Below, one piece after another: positions 44,281 through 52,887 of a stretch of DNA of 64,000 nt; position 1 is the first letter of the stretch, and the number at the start of each line of letters is the position of its first letter. The translations under genes were made by a program, and so were the position numbers. A model generated the notes under the pieces. The model searched no databases, had not been told where the DNA came from, and worked only from the letters and a program-made list of their open reading frames with translations. The DNA comes from DTDR01 sp964505415 (GTDB taxonomy: Bacteria; Hydrothermota; Tepidihabitantia; Tepidihabitantales; DTDR01), in assembly GCA_964505415.1 (NCBI GenBank), contig CAZDHW010000008.1, positions 1 through 64,000 on the forward strand, written 5' to 3'.

Positions 44281-45201
44281 TTAAAAAATGGCTGGGGCGG
44301 GAGGATTCGAACCTCCATAACAGGATCCAAAGTCCTGGGTCCTGCCCATTAGACGACGCCCCAGAAAACTTTCCACTTTTAAAACCTCTATTCCTTTCGC
44401 TTTCAGCAATCTTTTAACCCTTTCCTGTTCCTTTTTATTTCTTACCCACACATATATTCCGCTACCGGTTCCCGTTAAAAGGGGCTTTAAATTTAAACTT
44501 TCCATTTTATTTATCACCTTTCTTATTCTTTTATATCTTTTACATATTAAACTTTGAAAATCATTACTTAGGTATATTAAAGCTTTATCATACAAATTCT
44601 TTCTTAATAAAGGTATTAAAATTTTAAGGGAAAAATCGTGTTTTGTCAATTTAACTTGTTCATAGGCCCAACGGGTAGAAATTCTTTCTTTTGGCAAATG
44701 AAGTAAGAAGTACAATTTAGGAATAAATATTCTTTCTAAAATTTCACCCCGTTTATAAGCGAAAGCTGGCTTTGGATCAATAAAAAAAGGTACATCCATG
44801 CCAATTTTTATTGCCAGTTTATATAACTCTTCTTTCTTAGCAATTCTTTTAAAAAGAAGATTTAAACCGTAAAGAGTTGCTCCTGCATCGGAAGAACCTC
44901 CTCCCAAACCTTTACCAATCGGAATATTTTTTTTTAAAATGATTTTCACACCTTTCTTTATTTTGAAATTTTCTAAAAAAAGTTTTGCGGCTTTAAAAAC
45001 TAAATTGTCTTCTTTTTTTATTCTTTCGTTTAAAACCTTAATAATAATTTCGCTTTCTTTCATTGGAAAAAGAAGAATTTCGTCAAAAAGATTTATCGGA
45101 ATTAAAATTGTCTCAATATTATGATAGCCGTCACTCCTTTTATTTAAAATAAAAAGTCCCAGATTGATTTTAGCTGGTGTTATAATCCGCAAACCGGGCA
45201 T
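44281..45201 (-). CDS. ispE: 4-diphosphocytidyl-2-C-methyl-D-erythritol kinase (IspE)
   Basis: Open frame of 306 aa. ITPAKINLGLFILNKRSDGYHNI and the GHMP loop IPIGKGLGGGSSDAGATL are diagnostic, as is the C-terminal LTGTGSGIYVWV. It phosphorylates CDP-methylerythritol in the non-mevalonate isoprenoid pathway. The natural end should be about EVLKVESFL, but no stop occurs there. The frame continues through the whole tRNA-Gln (44363-44289) and stops at 44283-44281. The last 28 or so residues are therefore read from tRNA sequence. Confidence 0.92.
   Translation of the reverse strand: MPGLRIITPAKINLGLFILNKRSDGYHNIETILIPINLFDEILLFPMKESEIIIKVLNERIKKEDNLVFKAAKLFLENFKIKKGVKIILKKNIPIGKGLGGGSSDAGATLYGLNLLFKRIAKKEELYKLAIKIGMDVPFFIDPKPAFAYKRGEILERIFIPKLYFLLHLPKERISTRWAYEQVKLTKHDFSLKILIPLLRKNLYDKALIYLSNDFQSLICKRYKRIRKVINKMESLNLKPLLTGTGSGIYVWVRNKKEQERVKRLLKAKGIEVLKVESFLGRRLMGRTQDFGSCYGGSNPPAPAIF
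44289..44363 (-). tRNA. tRNA-Gln (anticodon UUG)
   Basis: 75 nt on the minus strand. Acceptor TGGGGCG/CGCCCCA, anticodon stem CAGGA/TCCTG around loop CTTTGGA (anticodon TTG), T-arm GGAGG-TTCGAAT-CCTCC, discriminator G and an encoded CCA. It lies between ispE and prs on the same strand, and the ispE reading frame passes through it. Confidence 0.97.
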
Positions 45202-45500
45202 TTTACCTCTACTCCTGCTGGTGGAATTGGATGGTCTTTTCTTATAAAATTAGGATTTTTTTCATACCCGTGAAAATATTTACATTCGTTAAGATAGGCT
45301 TCTCTTAGACTTATAGCATATTCAAAAGCAAAAAATTTACCCTTATCCAAGAATTTTTTTAATTCCTTTGCCAAATCTTCGTCACTCCGGCCAACAAAAA
45401 TAACCTCTTTTTTTTCATTATAAATAAAAAATACTCCTATTGCTTTTGGTTTCACTAATAAAGAAATCTGAATAAGATTTAAGGGATAGGGTCCCTTCAT
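45180..45500 (-). CDS. Small GIY-YIG-like protein
   Basis: 106 aa from ATG 45500, which shares one base with the stop of the upstream gene (TAATG). PKAIGVFFIYNEKKEVIFVGRSDEDLAKEL resembles a GIY-YIG core with a VGR strand, followed by YLNECKYFHGYE and a C-terminal CPVC. The GIY and YIG tyrosines are not clearly kept, so nuclease activity is doubtful. It overlaps ispE by 22 nt. Confidence 0.6.
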   Translation of the reverse strand: MKGPYPLNLIQISLLVKPKAIGVFFIYNEKKEVIFVGRSDEDLAKELKKFLDKGKFFAFEYAISLREAYLNECKYFHGYEKNPNFIRKDHPIPPAGVEVKCPVCGL

Positions 45501-47896
45501 TAGTGGTGATAAAGACCCATTTCCCAAACACCGCCCAATCCTTTTTCTTTTATTTCCGAAGAAAAAATTATATAATCCGGTAAGCCGACTGCTGAAGATA
45601 ATAATGAAAAATAATTAGCAATCTTTAACATCTCTAAATTGGTTCCGGATGAGAGTAAAAGAAATTTATCTTTATTAAAAGGATTAAAATAAATGAAACG
45701 ATAAGCGAAATCGTTTTTAAATCTTTTTAAAAATTTATCTTTTATCTTTTTTAAATTCAATTTCTCCACCAAATAATTATACCTTTCGTCCCCAAAAATT
45801 ATTAGATTATATTTTTTAATTAACTCTTCATTAACTAAGGTATCGGGTAAAATTTGACAATAGCCATTCCCATACCGATACCAAAGATAACTTTCTTTTA
45901 ATGCTTGTTCGTAAGTAATTTTTTCAGCACTCTCCGATTTTGTTGAATAGACCAAAATAAAAGGTGAAAAATAGGCCTTTTTCATTGTCCGTAAAAATTT
46001 CCTTTTTAATGCAAAATCCCTTTTTATTTTCCATTTTCCTTTCTCTTTTACTAAATAGATAGGCGAAAAGCTTTTTATTTTCAGTTCTTTCCCATCAATA
46101 AAAAGATTTATTAATGCTTTTTCTTTCAATTCTGGTGGAAGATAAATTTTTAATTGCTTAATATTTTTTGTCTCTAAAAATATTTTTTCTTCTTTTATTT
46201 CACTAACTATTTTTATTTCCTTGCCAAATTCTTCTTCCTCCAAGACTTCAATATGATAGGCTTTATTACTGATATCCAAATCATAGGTTTTAAAAATAAT
46301 ATTTTTTGGAAAGGGTTCTCTTATATTTTCTTTAAAAAAATTGATAATCTCTGGGTCATCAACACAAACAATATTAGTATCAGGTAAATTATACCAATGT
46401 TTAACATTAGGAACCTCTTTATAAATCTTTTTCAATTTTAATCGTTCCGCTTCCGAATTGAAATACCGACCAAACAATGTCGGGACATTGTCATCTAAAG
46501 CGCCATGAAAAATAAAGATAGGCAAATTTAAAGCATTTTCTAAATAATAGATTGTTTGATAGGTTTTTAAAATTTTGTCCCTTATTGCTATTAAATCTGG
46601 GTCCCCATAGATTAAACTTCTTTGAAAAATCCAAGGGACATAAGATTGGTGGGAAATCCAGCCAGCACCTGGGGCAATAGCCGCAAAGAGCGAAGGATTT
46701 AATAAACCGAAAACCCAGCAACCGTGACCTCCCATGGAATGGCCGGTTAAATAAATCCGATTGGTATCAATTGGGTAATTTTTTAAAATATATTCTAAAA
46801 CCTCTTTACAATCTAAATAGCCCCAATCTTCCCAATCAAAACCAAAAGGTCTTCTATTGGTTGGACAGGCAACAAAGGCAAAATCTTTTTTTGAATAAAC
46901 TTTACAAAGACCAATGGCTTCCACTCCGGCACCGTGTAAAGAATAGATTAAGCCATATTTTTTATTGGGGTCAAAATTTTGAGGATAGAGAATAGCAAAA
47001 TATTGGCAAGAAGAATCAATCTGGGAGATAAAAGTTACTGAATGGGGTAAGGTTTCGGAGGTGATATTTACAAAAAAGGAATCAATTTGGTATTCATCTT
47101 TTGTTTCAATTGAAAGAGAAAGATACACCAGCGAATCATTTTGGTTTAGTTTTTTATTTTTGATAAGCACTTCAATTGGAAATTTTGAAATCTGGAAAGG
47201 CATTAGAGAAAGTTTTGTTTCTTTTAAAAGTTCTTCTTTAAAAAAAATTTTTAAAGATAAATCAATCTTCCCTTCGGTAGTATTTAGAAAGGGAAGACCA
47301 AAAATTAGTTTTTGTTTTTCTTTCTCCTTTAAAATATCCGGTTTGGTAATATCTTCTTTGATAAAGATAATCTTATTTTTTGGTGGGAAAATAAGAAATC
47401 GAAAACTTCTTTCCCCATAGCCACTAACTTTTAATAATATTGAATTCTTTCCCTTTTTAAATTTTACTGGTATTCTAAAAAAATTATGTCCGTAAACATC
47501 GCCTAAATAACCCTTACCATTAACAAAAAAAGAAGAAACTCTTTCGGCCATTACCAGCATTATTTTATCTTCGTCAAACTCTACTTCCGAATAGGCATAA
47601 GTTAAATTTAAAGCTATGGCAAAACCATAAAATTGAATAAGGGAATCCCAAAGAACTTCCGGATAGGAAAATTTCACATTTCCCTTTTCATCAGGTATTG
47701 TTTCCTTCCAAGAAGTATAACCACCTTGGGTTAAAAGGGTTGGAAATTTTTTGGCGGTATCAATACCAAAATAAAAATCTTCTTCTTTAATTCCGGAAAT
47801 CCCTTCCCGCGGAGCAATTAAAAAAGGTCCCAAATAATACCATTTTTTGGGGATTAAGGTATCGCTAAATTGAAGAAGGAAAAGAAGGAGTAGCAT
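45500..47896 (-). CDS. Secreted S9-type (prolyl oligopeptidase-like) alpha/beta hydrolase
   Basis: 798 aa from ATG 47896, 6 nt after a -10 box. A signal peptide precedes an N-terminal beta region (about 15-290), which includes a PA14/jelly-roll-like stretch (FFVNGKGYLGDVYGHNFFRI). The catalytic domain (about 310-525) has YSLHGAG, nucleophile motif GHSMGGHG, HGALDDNVP (Asp) and VKHWY (His). A long C-terminal region shows no known domain. It is likely an esterase or peptidase acting outside the cytoplasm. Substrate unknown. Confidence 0.8.
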   Translation of the reverse strand: MLLLLFLLQFSDTLIPKKWYYLGPFLIAPREGISGIKEEDFYFGIDTAKKFPTLLTQGGYTSWKETIPDEKGNVKFSYPEVLWDSLIQFYGFAIALNLTYAYSEVEFDEDKIMLVMAERVSSFFVNGKGYLGDVYGHNFFRIPVKFKKGKNSILLKVSGYGERSFRFLIFPPKNKIIFIKEDITKPDILKEKEKQKLIFGLPFLNTTEGKIDLSLKIFFKEELLKETKLSLMPFQISKFPIEVLIKNKKLNQNDSLVYLSLSIETKDEYQIDSFFVNITSETLPHSVTFISQIDSSCQYFAILYPQNFDPNKKYGLIYSLHGAGVEAIGLCKVYSKKDFAFVACPTNRRPFGFDWEDWGYLDCKEVLEYILKNYPIDTNRIYLTGHSMGGHGCWVFGLLNPSLFAAIAPGAGWISHQSYVPWIFQRSLIYGDPDLIAIRDKILKTYQTIYYLENALNLPIFIFHGALDDNVPTLFGRYFNSEAERLKLKKIYKEVPNVKHWYNLPDTNIVCVDDPEIINFFKENIREPFPKNIIFKTYDLDISNKAYHIEVLEEEEFGKEIKIVSEIKEEKIFLETKNIKQLKIYLPPELKEKALINLFIDGKELKIKSFSPIYLVKEKGKWKIKRDFALKRKFLRTMKKAYFSPFILVYSTKSESAEKITYEQALKESYLWYRYGNGYCQILPDTLVNEELIKKYNLIIFGDERYNYLVEKLNLKKIKDKFLKRFKNDFAYRFIYFNPFNKDKFLLLSSGTNLEMLKIANYFSLLSSAVGLPDYIIFSSEIKEKGLGGVWEMGLYHH

Positions 47897-47902
47897 CAAA
47901 AA

Positions 47903-47930
47903 ATTATATGCTTTCTTTTCTATTTGTCAA
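47903..47930 (-). promoter_or_regulatory. Promoter of the S9-type hydrolase gene
   Basis: On the minus strand TTGACA, 16-bp spacer, TATAAT, then 6 nt to ATG 47896. It is back-to-back with the queG promoter. Coordinates may be off by one. Confidence 0.7.
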
Positions 47931-47931
47931 T

Positions 47932-47959
47932 TTGATAAATAAAAAAAATAAATTATAAT
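47932..47959 (+). promoter_or_regulatory. Promoter of queG (leaderless layout)
   Basis: TTGATA at about 47932-47937, a spacer of about 16 bp and TATAAT (47954-47959), 5 nt before ATG 47965. Its -35 almost touches the divergent -35 box. Confidence 0.65.
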
Positions 47960-47964
47960 CAGAA

Positions 47965-48978
47965 ATGATTTCTAAAAAGATAATTAAAGAAATGGCTTTT
48001 CAATTTGGTATAGAAGTTTATATCACCAAGGCAGAACCATTTATTGAAGAAAAAGAAAGGATAAAAGAACAAAGGGATAGGGGTTTATTTTTAAAAAGGT
48101 ATTGGTCTGACGAAGAGATTGAAAAGTTTTGTGAGCCCCAATCGGTTTTAAAAGAGGCAAAATCAATTATTGTTTCTTATTTGTTTTATTACACTTATGA
48201 AGAAAAAGACCCATCACAAGAGGGCAATCCTTATGGGTTTATTGCTCGTTATACGCGAAGAAATTATTATAAAGAGTTAAAAATAAGATTAAAAAAATTG
48301 GTTAAAGTTTTAAAAAAAGAATATGGGGGAAAATTTTTTGTGTCCGTTAATGGTCCAATTATTGAAAAGCCAATGGCGGTAAGAAGTGGTCTTGGCTATT
48401 ATGGTAAACATAGTATTATTATCCATCCAAATTATGGTTCCTGGATTGTTTTGGGTGAAATCATTACTGATTTAGAGATGGAAGTTGATAGCTCCTTAGA
48501 AAAAGATTGTGGTAATTGCCAGCTATGTATAGAAACTTGCCCTACAAAGGCGATAATTGAACCTTATATTATTGACCGAAAAAAATGTATCCAAGATTTA
48601 TCCAGTTGGTTAGGAATAATTCCTGATGAGATTAAAGCAGTGTGGCAAAATCGTTTATATGGTTGTGATACCTGCCAAGAGGTATGTCCGGTAAATAAAA
48701 AAGTAAAAGAAGAAGAACCAAAGACCGAAATCGGTATTATTGGTGCTTATCTTCCATTGATTGAAATTTTAAATATGGATGAAAAGACTTTTCGAACAAA
48801 ATATGGTAATAATCAGATAAGTGCTTCTTGGATAGATTTCAATGTGATAAAAAGGAATGCCTTAATTGCCTTAGGTAATATTAAAGATAAAAAGACTATT
48901 CCTTTAATAGAAAAATATTTAAAAGAAAATAATCCGATTTTAAAAGATGCTGCTGATTGGGCATTAAAACAATTTTGA
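47965..48978 (+). CDS. queG: Epoxyqueuosine reductase QueG
   Basis: 337 aa. The cobalamin-binding N-terminal half (RYTRRNYYKELK, GPIIEKPMAVRSGLGYYGKHS) is followed by two 4Fe-4S clusters: CGNCQLCIETCP and CDTCQEVCP. A C-terminal HEAT-like repeat region (NVIKRNALIALGNIKDKKTIPLIEKYL) matches the long QueG form. It makes queuosine in tRNA. Confidence 0.95.
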   Translation: MISKKIIKEMAFQFGIEVYITKAEPFIEEKERIKEQRDRGLFLKRYWSDEEIEKFCEPQSVLKEAKSIIVSYLFYYTYEEKDPSQEGNPYGFIARYTRRNYYKELKIRLKKLVKVLKKEYGGKFFVSVNGPIIEKPMAVRSGLGYYGKHSIIIHPNYGSWIVLGEIITDLEMEVDSSLEKDCGNCQLCIETCPTKAIIEPYIIDRKKCIQDLSSWLGIIPDEIKAVWQNRLYGCDTCQEVCPVNKKVKEEEPKTEIGIIGAYLPLIEILNMDEKTFRTKYGNNQISASWIDFNVIKRNALIALGNIKDKKTIPLIEKYLKENNPILKDAADWALKQF

Positions 48979-49091
48979 TAAAAAGGTAATTCTATTATAC
49001 AGCCAAATCTTTTCGCTATATATAAAAATTAGGGGTAAGATAAATAAAGGAATTTCGTTTAATATATGTGTTATTAATAAATTAAGGAAAA

Positions 49092-49142
49092 GGGAAAGAG
49101 CTATTCCCCAATAGCCCCCTGAACGGTCTGGGGGTAGGTTTT
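49092..49142. terminator. Probable terminator between convergent queG and glycosyltransferase genes
   Basis: Two hairpins in a row: GGGAA (49092-49096)/TTCCC (49104-49108), and CCCCC (49115-49119)/GGGGG (49130-49134). The second is followed by TAGGTTTTCTT on the plus strand. It resembles the small GC-rich hairpin at 13830-13855. Confidence 0.5.
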
Positions 49143-49143
49143 C

Positions 49144-50199
49144 TTAAAGATTTTTAAAAAGTTCAATAAATTTTTCAGCAATAACTTCGGCTGAATTTTC
49201 TTTTACATATTTTTCGGCAGCCGTAATTATCTCTTTTCTATAATCTTCATCTTCAATTAATCTTATAACCTTTTCTTCTAAATCTTTTTTATCCTTATAT
49301 TTTACTACTTCTTTATCTAAAAGTTCAACATATCTGGTATCGGGGAAGACAATCGGCGTTAATGTTCCCATTGTTTGAAAAACTGTGCTGGAAACGACAA
49401 TATCTTTTTGGTCTTTTCTTTTTGGTATTAAATGGATATCACTGGCGACCAAATATTTAAGAATAACCTCATTCGGTGGCGCATTTCTTCTTATTTCTAA
49501 AACATCTATTTGGGGAAAATCATCTTTTTCTTCCTTTGCCGACCGGATAATCAAATATTTGATAGGATATTTTTTCTTTAATTGCTCCACTAACCAAAAA
49601 TAATCCTCATATTCATTCAACGGTTGGCGGCCAAATGTGAAAAAAATAATTTTGTCTTTTTCCATGTTCAATTCTTCGCGTAAGCGGTTTTTATCATCTT
49701 TAAAAATTGGTAAACAAGGATAAGGAATAATATAAACTTTTTCCTTAGGATATTTTTTTAAAAGCATTTGTTGATACCGCCAATCAAAAGCGATAACCGC
49801 ATCAAAATCTAATTGAAAGAAATCTTCCGAAAACCACCGGAGGTCAGCATCATGACAGACATAAACCTTTTTTGCTTTGATTCGCGGAAAAATTTTTAAT
49901 AGGGTTTTTACTGGTAAAAGATGCGAACCACCTTCAAAAATAATAACATCAAAATTTTCTTCATAAATCATCGGGTGAATTTTCCCTTCGCCCCAACGTT
50001 CTCTGGGCTGTTCGTAACCACGAGTTACATATTTCTCGTCGGGATTTTCAATTTTTACATGGTACCAGTCATTGGCAGTTTCTAAATAAGGAGCTAAAAC
50101 TTTTACCTCGTGTTTCTTTACTAATTCCCGACCGATAAGTTCGGCATGCATACTAATTCCACAGGTAGCATTCCAACGGGAGACGATTAATATTTTCAT
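49144..50199 (-). CDS. Glycosyltransferase (GT4-like, GT-B fold)
   Basis: 351 aa. ILIVSRWNATCGISMHAELIGRELVKKHEVKVLAPY is a GT-B N-terminal Rossmann start. The C-terminal half has FFTFGRQPLNEYEDYFWLVEQLKKK, VASDIHLIPKR and SSTVFQTMGTLTPIVFPDTRYVELL, matching the donor-binding Glu/Gly region. It transfers a sugar to an unknown acceptor. It overlaps asd by 4 nt. Confidence 0.8.
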   Translation of the reverse strand: MKILIVSRWNATCGISMHAELIGRELVKKHEVKVLAPYLETANDWYHVKIENPDEKYVTRGYEQPRERWGEGKIHPMIYEENFDVIIFEGGSHLLPVKTLLKIFPRIKAKKVYVCHDADLRWFSEDFFQLDFDAVIAFDWRYQQMLLKKYPKEKVYIIPYPCLPIFKDDKNRLREELNMEKDKIIFFTFGRQPLNEYEDYFWLVEQLKKKYPIKYLIIRSAKEEKDDFPQIDVLEIRRNAPPNEVILKYLVASDIHLIPKRKDQKDIVVSSTVFQTMGTLTPIVFPDTRYVELLDKEVVKYKDKKDLEEKVIRLIEDEDYRKEIITAAEKYVKENSAEVIAEKFIELFKNL

Positions 50200-51185
50200 A
50201 ATTTCAATAGTTCTTCTAAGATTAAAACCGCATTGGTGGCGGCTCCTCTTCGTAAATTATCGGCCACAATAAAAAACCAATATCTTTTTTCATCAATTTT
50301 TCTTATTCGACCAACATAAACTAAATCTTTTTCTTTAGCAATTAAGGGCAGAGGTATTTCTTCTTTTAAAACTTTTAAATAATTTTCCTTTCCCAATTCT
50401 TCAATTATCTTTTCTTTTTCAACAGAATTTTCAAACTCCACATATAAAGATATTGAATGACAATGACTTATTGGCACCCTTATTGTTGTGGCGGTAATGT
50501 CTAAATTAGGAAGATTTAAAATTTTTCTTGTCTCGTTTATAATTTTAAGTTCTTCTTTACAATAACCCTCTTCATTAAATTCGCCAATGAAAGGGATCAG
50601 ATTATCGGCAATAATATAAGGAAATGGTGAATCAGTGCTTTTGACAACTTCGTCGCCTATTGCCAGAAATTCCAGTTCGTAAAAATATTCCTCTAAAGCA
50701 TTTTGACCTGCGCCAGAGACTGATTGAAGAGATGTCAAAACGACCCTTTTAATTTCTCCTAATCTTCTTAAAGGGTGTAAAACCAAAACCAACTGAATAG
50801 TTGTGCAGTTAGGGTTGGCAATTAAATTTTTATGATTTTTTAATACTTCCTTATTTATCTCCGGTACACATAAAGGCACATCGTCATTCAACCGAAAGAC
50901 GCTGGAATTATCAATAACAATCGCTTTTTCTCTAATTTTCGGAATTATCTCTTTGGTAATATTTTCTTCCAAAGAAGATAAGACATAAGTCTTTTCGTCT
51001 AAATAATCAAAAACTTCGTTCAAATCTTTCACTAAAATTTCTTGATTATTAAGCAAAATTTTTTCGTCCACACTGGCGGTCGAAGCAAAGCCCAAAATTT
51101 CGTCGAAATTCAATTTTCTTTCTTCAATAATTTGACAGATTTTCCTGCCAACCAAACCGGTAATTCCTAAAATAATTAATCTCAT
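50196..51185 (-). CDS. asd: Aspartate-semialdehyde dehydrogenase
   Basis: 329 aa. NADP-binding ILGITGLVGRKICQII, active-site NPNCTTIQLVLVLHPL (C127), SVSGAGQNALEE, and the RVPISHCHS motif with the catalytic His. It converts aspartyl phosphate to the semialdehyde for Lys/DAP, Thr and Met synthesis. The ATG lies 7 nt after the -10 box. Confidence 0.95.
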   Translation of the reverse strand: MRLIILGITGLVGRKICQIIEERKLNFDEILGFASTASVDEKILLNNQEILVKDLNEVFDYLDEKTYVLSSLEENITKEIIPKIREKAIVIDNSSVFRLNDDVPLCVPEINKEVLKNHKNLIANPNCTTIQLVLVLHPLRRLGEIKRVVLTSLQSVSGAGQNALEEYFYELEFLAIGDEVVKSTDSPFPYIIADNLIPFIGEFNEEGYCKEELKIINETRKILNLPNLDITATTIRVPISHCHSISLYVEFENSVEKEKIIEELGKENYLKVLKEEIPLPLIAKEKDLVYVGRIRKIDEKRYWFFIVADNLRRGAATNAVLILEELLKL

Positions 51186-51192
51186 AAATTTA

Positions 51193-51221
51193 ATTATAAT
51201 TTAAGGAATAAAAGAAGTCAA
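51193..51221 (-). promoter_or_regulatory. Promoter of asd (leaderless layout)
   Basis: On the minus strand TTGACT (51221-51216), 17-bp spacer, TATAAT (51198-51193), 7 nt to ATG 51185. The -35 overlaps the stop of the preceding hydrolase gene. Confidence 0.7.
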
Positions 51222-51847
51222 TAGATTTTCTTTTTAAGCCATTTTAAGGCGTTAAAGATTTCGCCCTTATCACTAATAGCGTGTTCACCTTTAGTAATAA
51301 TTAAAGTATCTTGGATATTATTTTTCTGAAAATAGGAATGAAGTTTTAAGTTGGCAGATAAATTCCAATCTTTTTTACGGGTAATGAGATAAAAGTGATG
51401 CTTTTTTAATTTATCTGCCTTAATAAAAGAAAAAGGCAAAGCCGGGGCGCAAACCGCTATTGCTCCTTTAAAAATTTCGGGATGTAAAAAATTGGTCAGC
51501 AATGCCTGAGCACCCATTCCGGAAAAACCGTAAATAAAAACCCGGTTGGTATCGACTGGATATTTTTTTATCAGTTTCTGATAAGTTTTTAAAATATCTC
51601 TATCGTTTAAAAAGAAATCCCGGTGGTTTCTACTTTGATGGCAAGAAAATAAGATAAAAGAAAGACTTTCGGCAATAAAAATTAAAGAATCAATATCTTC
51701 TTTCTTTGCTCCCGTACAACTTAAAACCAATAAAGCCGGTAATTTTTTCCTCTCCCTTTTCTTTGGTAGATAAAAACAATCACCATCACGATCACAATAA
51801 AAATTTTTAAGAAAAGTTAAAAGAAAAATTAAAAAACCAAAAGTCAA
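51218..51847 (-). CDS. Secreted small alpha/beta hydrolase
   Basis: 209 aa with a signal peptide (about 1-18). The nucleophile elbow is GFSGMGAQ (about 107-114), preceded by DTNRVFIYGFSG as in PHB-depolymerase-type esterases. A C-terminal KGEHAISDKG supplies the likely His. It overlaps the end of the GxxExxY relic by 4 nt. Substrate unknown. Confidence 0.75.
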   Translation of the reverse strand: MTFGFLIFLLTFLKNFYCDRDGDCFYLPKKRERKKLPALLVLSCTGAKKEDIDSLIFIAESLSFILFSCHQSRNHRDFFLNDRDILKTYQKLIKKYPVDTNRVFIYGFSGMGAQALLTNFLHPEIFKGAIAVCAPALPFSFIKADKLKKHHFYLITRKKDWNLSANLKLHSYFQKNNIQDTLIITKGEHAISDKGEIFNALKWLKKKIY

Positions 51848-52638
51848 GGAGATACCTCTTTTACTAAGACTTTTTCGCCTTCTATTGGGGGTAAGCTGAT
51901 AAGATAGCCTTTTTTTAATTGGAAAAGTTTCCCATAGAATCTAAGTTCCTCCAAATTTTCATCAATCTCTTCTTTTTTGTAGGAATAAACATTAGCAATT
52001 TCACCATCAGCAAAAACAAAATCAAAAGAAGAAATCTCTGGATGTTGGTAACAAATAGGAAGAATAGCTTGGGAATATTCAACACCAATAGCATTAGTAA
52101 AAATAAAAATATTGAAAGGTGACTCTTCTTTTTCCCCTTCACGATAAAGAAATTCTACTCCCAAATAATTATAAACCTTATGAGCTGCTTCTTGAAGTAA
52201 ATCAAAAATCTTCTTTTTTGATTCTTTAGGCTTACTTATTTCGTAATCCAATTTCCTTTTCGGTTTGGCCACTTCTTCTATTATAATTTTGTCACCAAAG
52301 CTCAACACAATTCCTTCCTCAATATTGAGTGAAATCATGGATACTTGCACTTGTCGTTTGTGGACATCAGTAATCTTTTTTACCTTTTTCAATTCGCAAA
52401 CAATCTCCTTGTCACCTTTTACCGTACCAAAGGGGATTTAGGATAAAATCGGCTCTGCCACTACCAATTTTATATCCTCGGTAGATGATTTCAAAAATTT
52501 CTTTGCCTTTCATAAGGAATCTTTAGTAGGCCTAATTCGCGTGCCAATGCCGCTTCGTAAACTTCTTCCTTGTGGTTTTCTTTTAAAATTCTTAAAACTC
52601 CCTCAGCAGCTTTTTAACTTCCTTTGAATAATCCGTAA
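51844..52638 (-). pseudogene. Frameshifted GxxExxY (PD-(D/E)xK-like) gene with a C-terminal extension
   Basis: The minus strand shows consecutive pieces of one GxxExxY protein in different frames: ITDYSKEVKKLLREF; then HKEEVYEAALARELGLLKI with PYERQ; then EIIYRGYKIGSGRADFILN; then GDKEIVCELKKVKKITDVHK. The Asp of RADF and the ExK of CELKK fit a PD-(D/E)xK nuclease core. At least two, probably three, frameshifts break it. The last piece remains open for about 180 codons (TTG at 52392 to 51844) and adds an unrecognised domain (FDLLQEAAHKVYNYLGVEFL). A ribosome-like AAGGAG lies at about 52647-52642. Confidence 0.65.
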
Positions 52639-52887
52639 TTGCTCCTTTTTAACTAAAATCGCATTTATAAAATTATTAACAAATTTTTTAAAAATTCAAT
52701 AGGAAATGTAAAGAAGGAAAGTTAAGAAGTTGTCTATAAAACCTTCCAAGCCTAAACAAAAGAAAAGCCGGAGATATTAAAAAGCAAAAAGATACCAGAA
52801 AGATTTTTAACATCCAATTGCAAGTGATTCCGAGTGCCTCCGGGGACATTTTAATTATATAAAATTTATAAAAAGTCAAGGATAAAT

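Noticed and set aside
44280..44330. Upstream start for prs (17 extra residues)
   Set aside because: The extension is tRNA-Gln sequence.
52688..52879. 63-aa hydrophobic open frame on the minus strand
   Set aside because: No ribosome site, no family, and it sits in a decayed region; I see no gene in 52646-52887.
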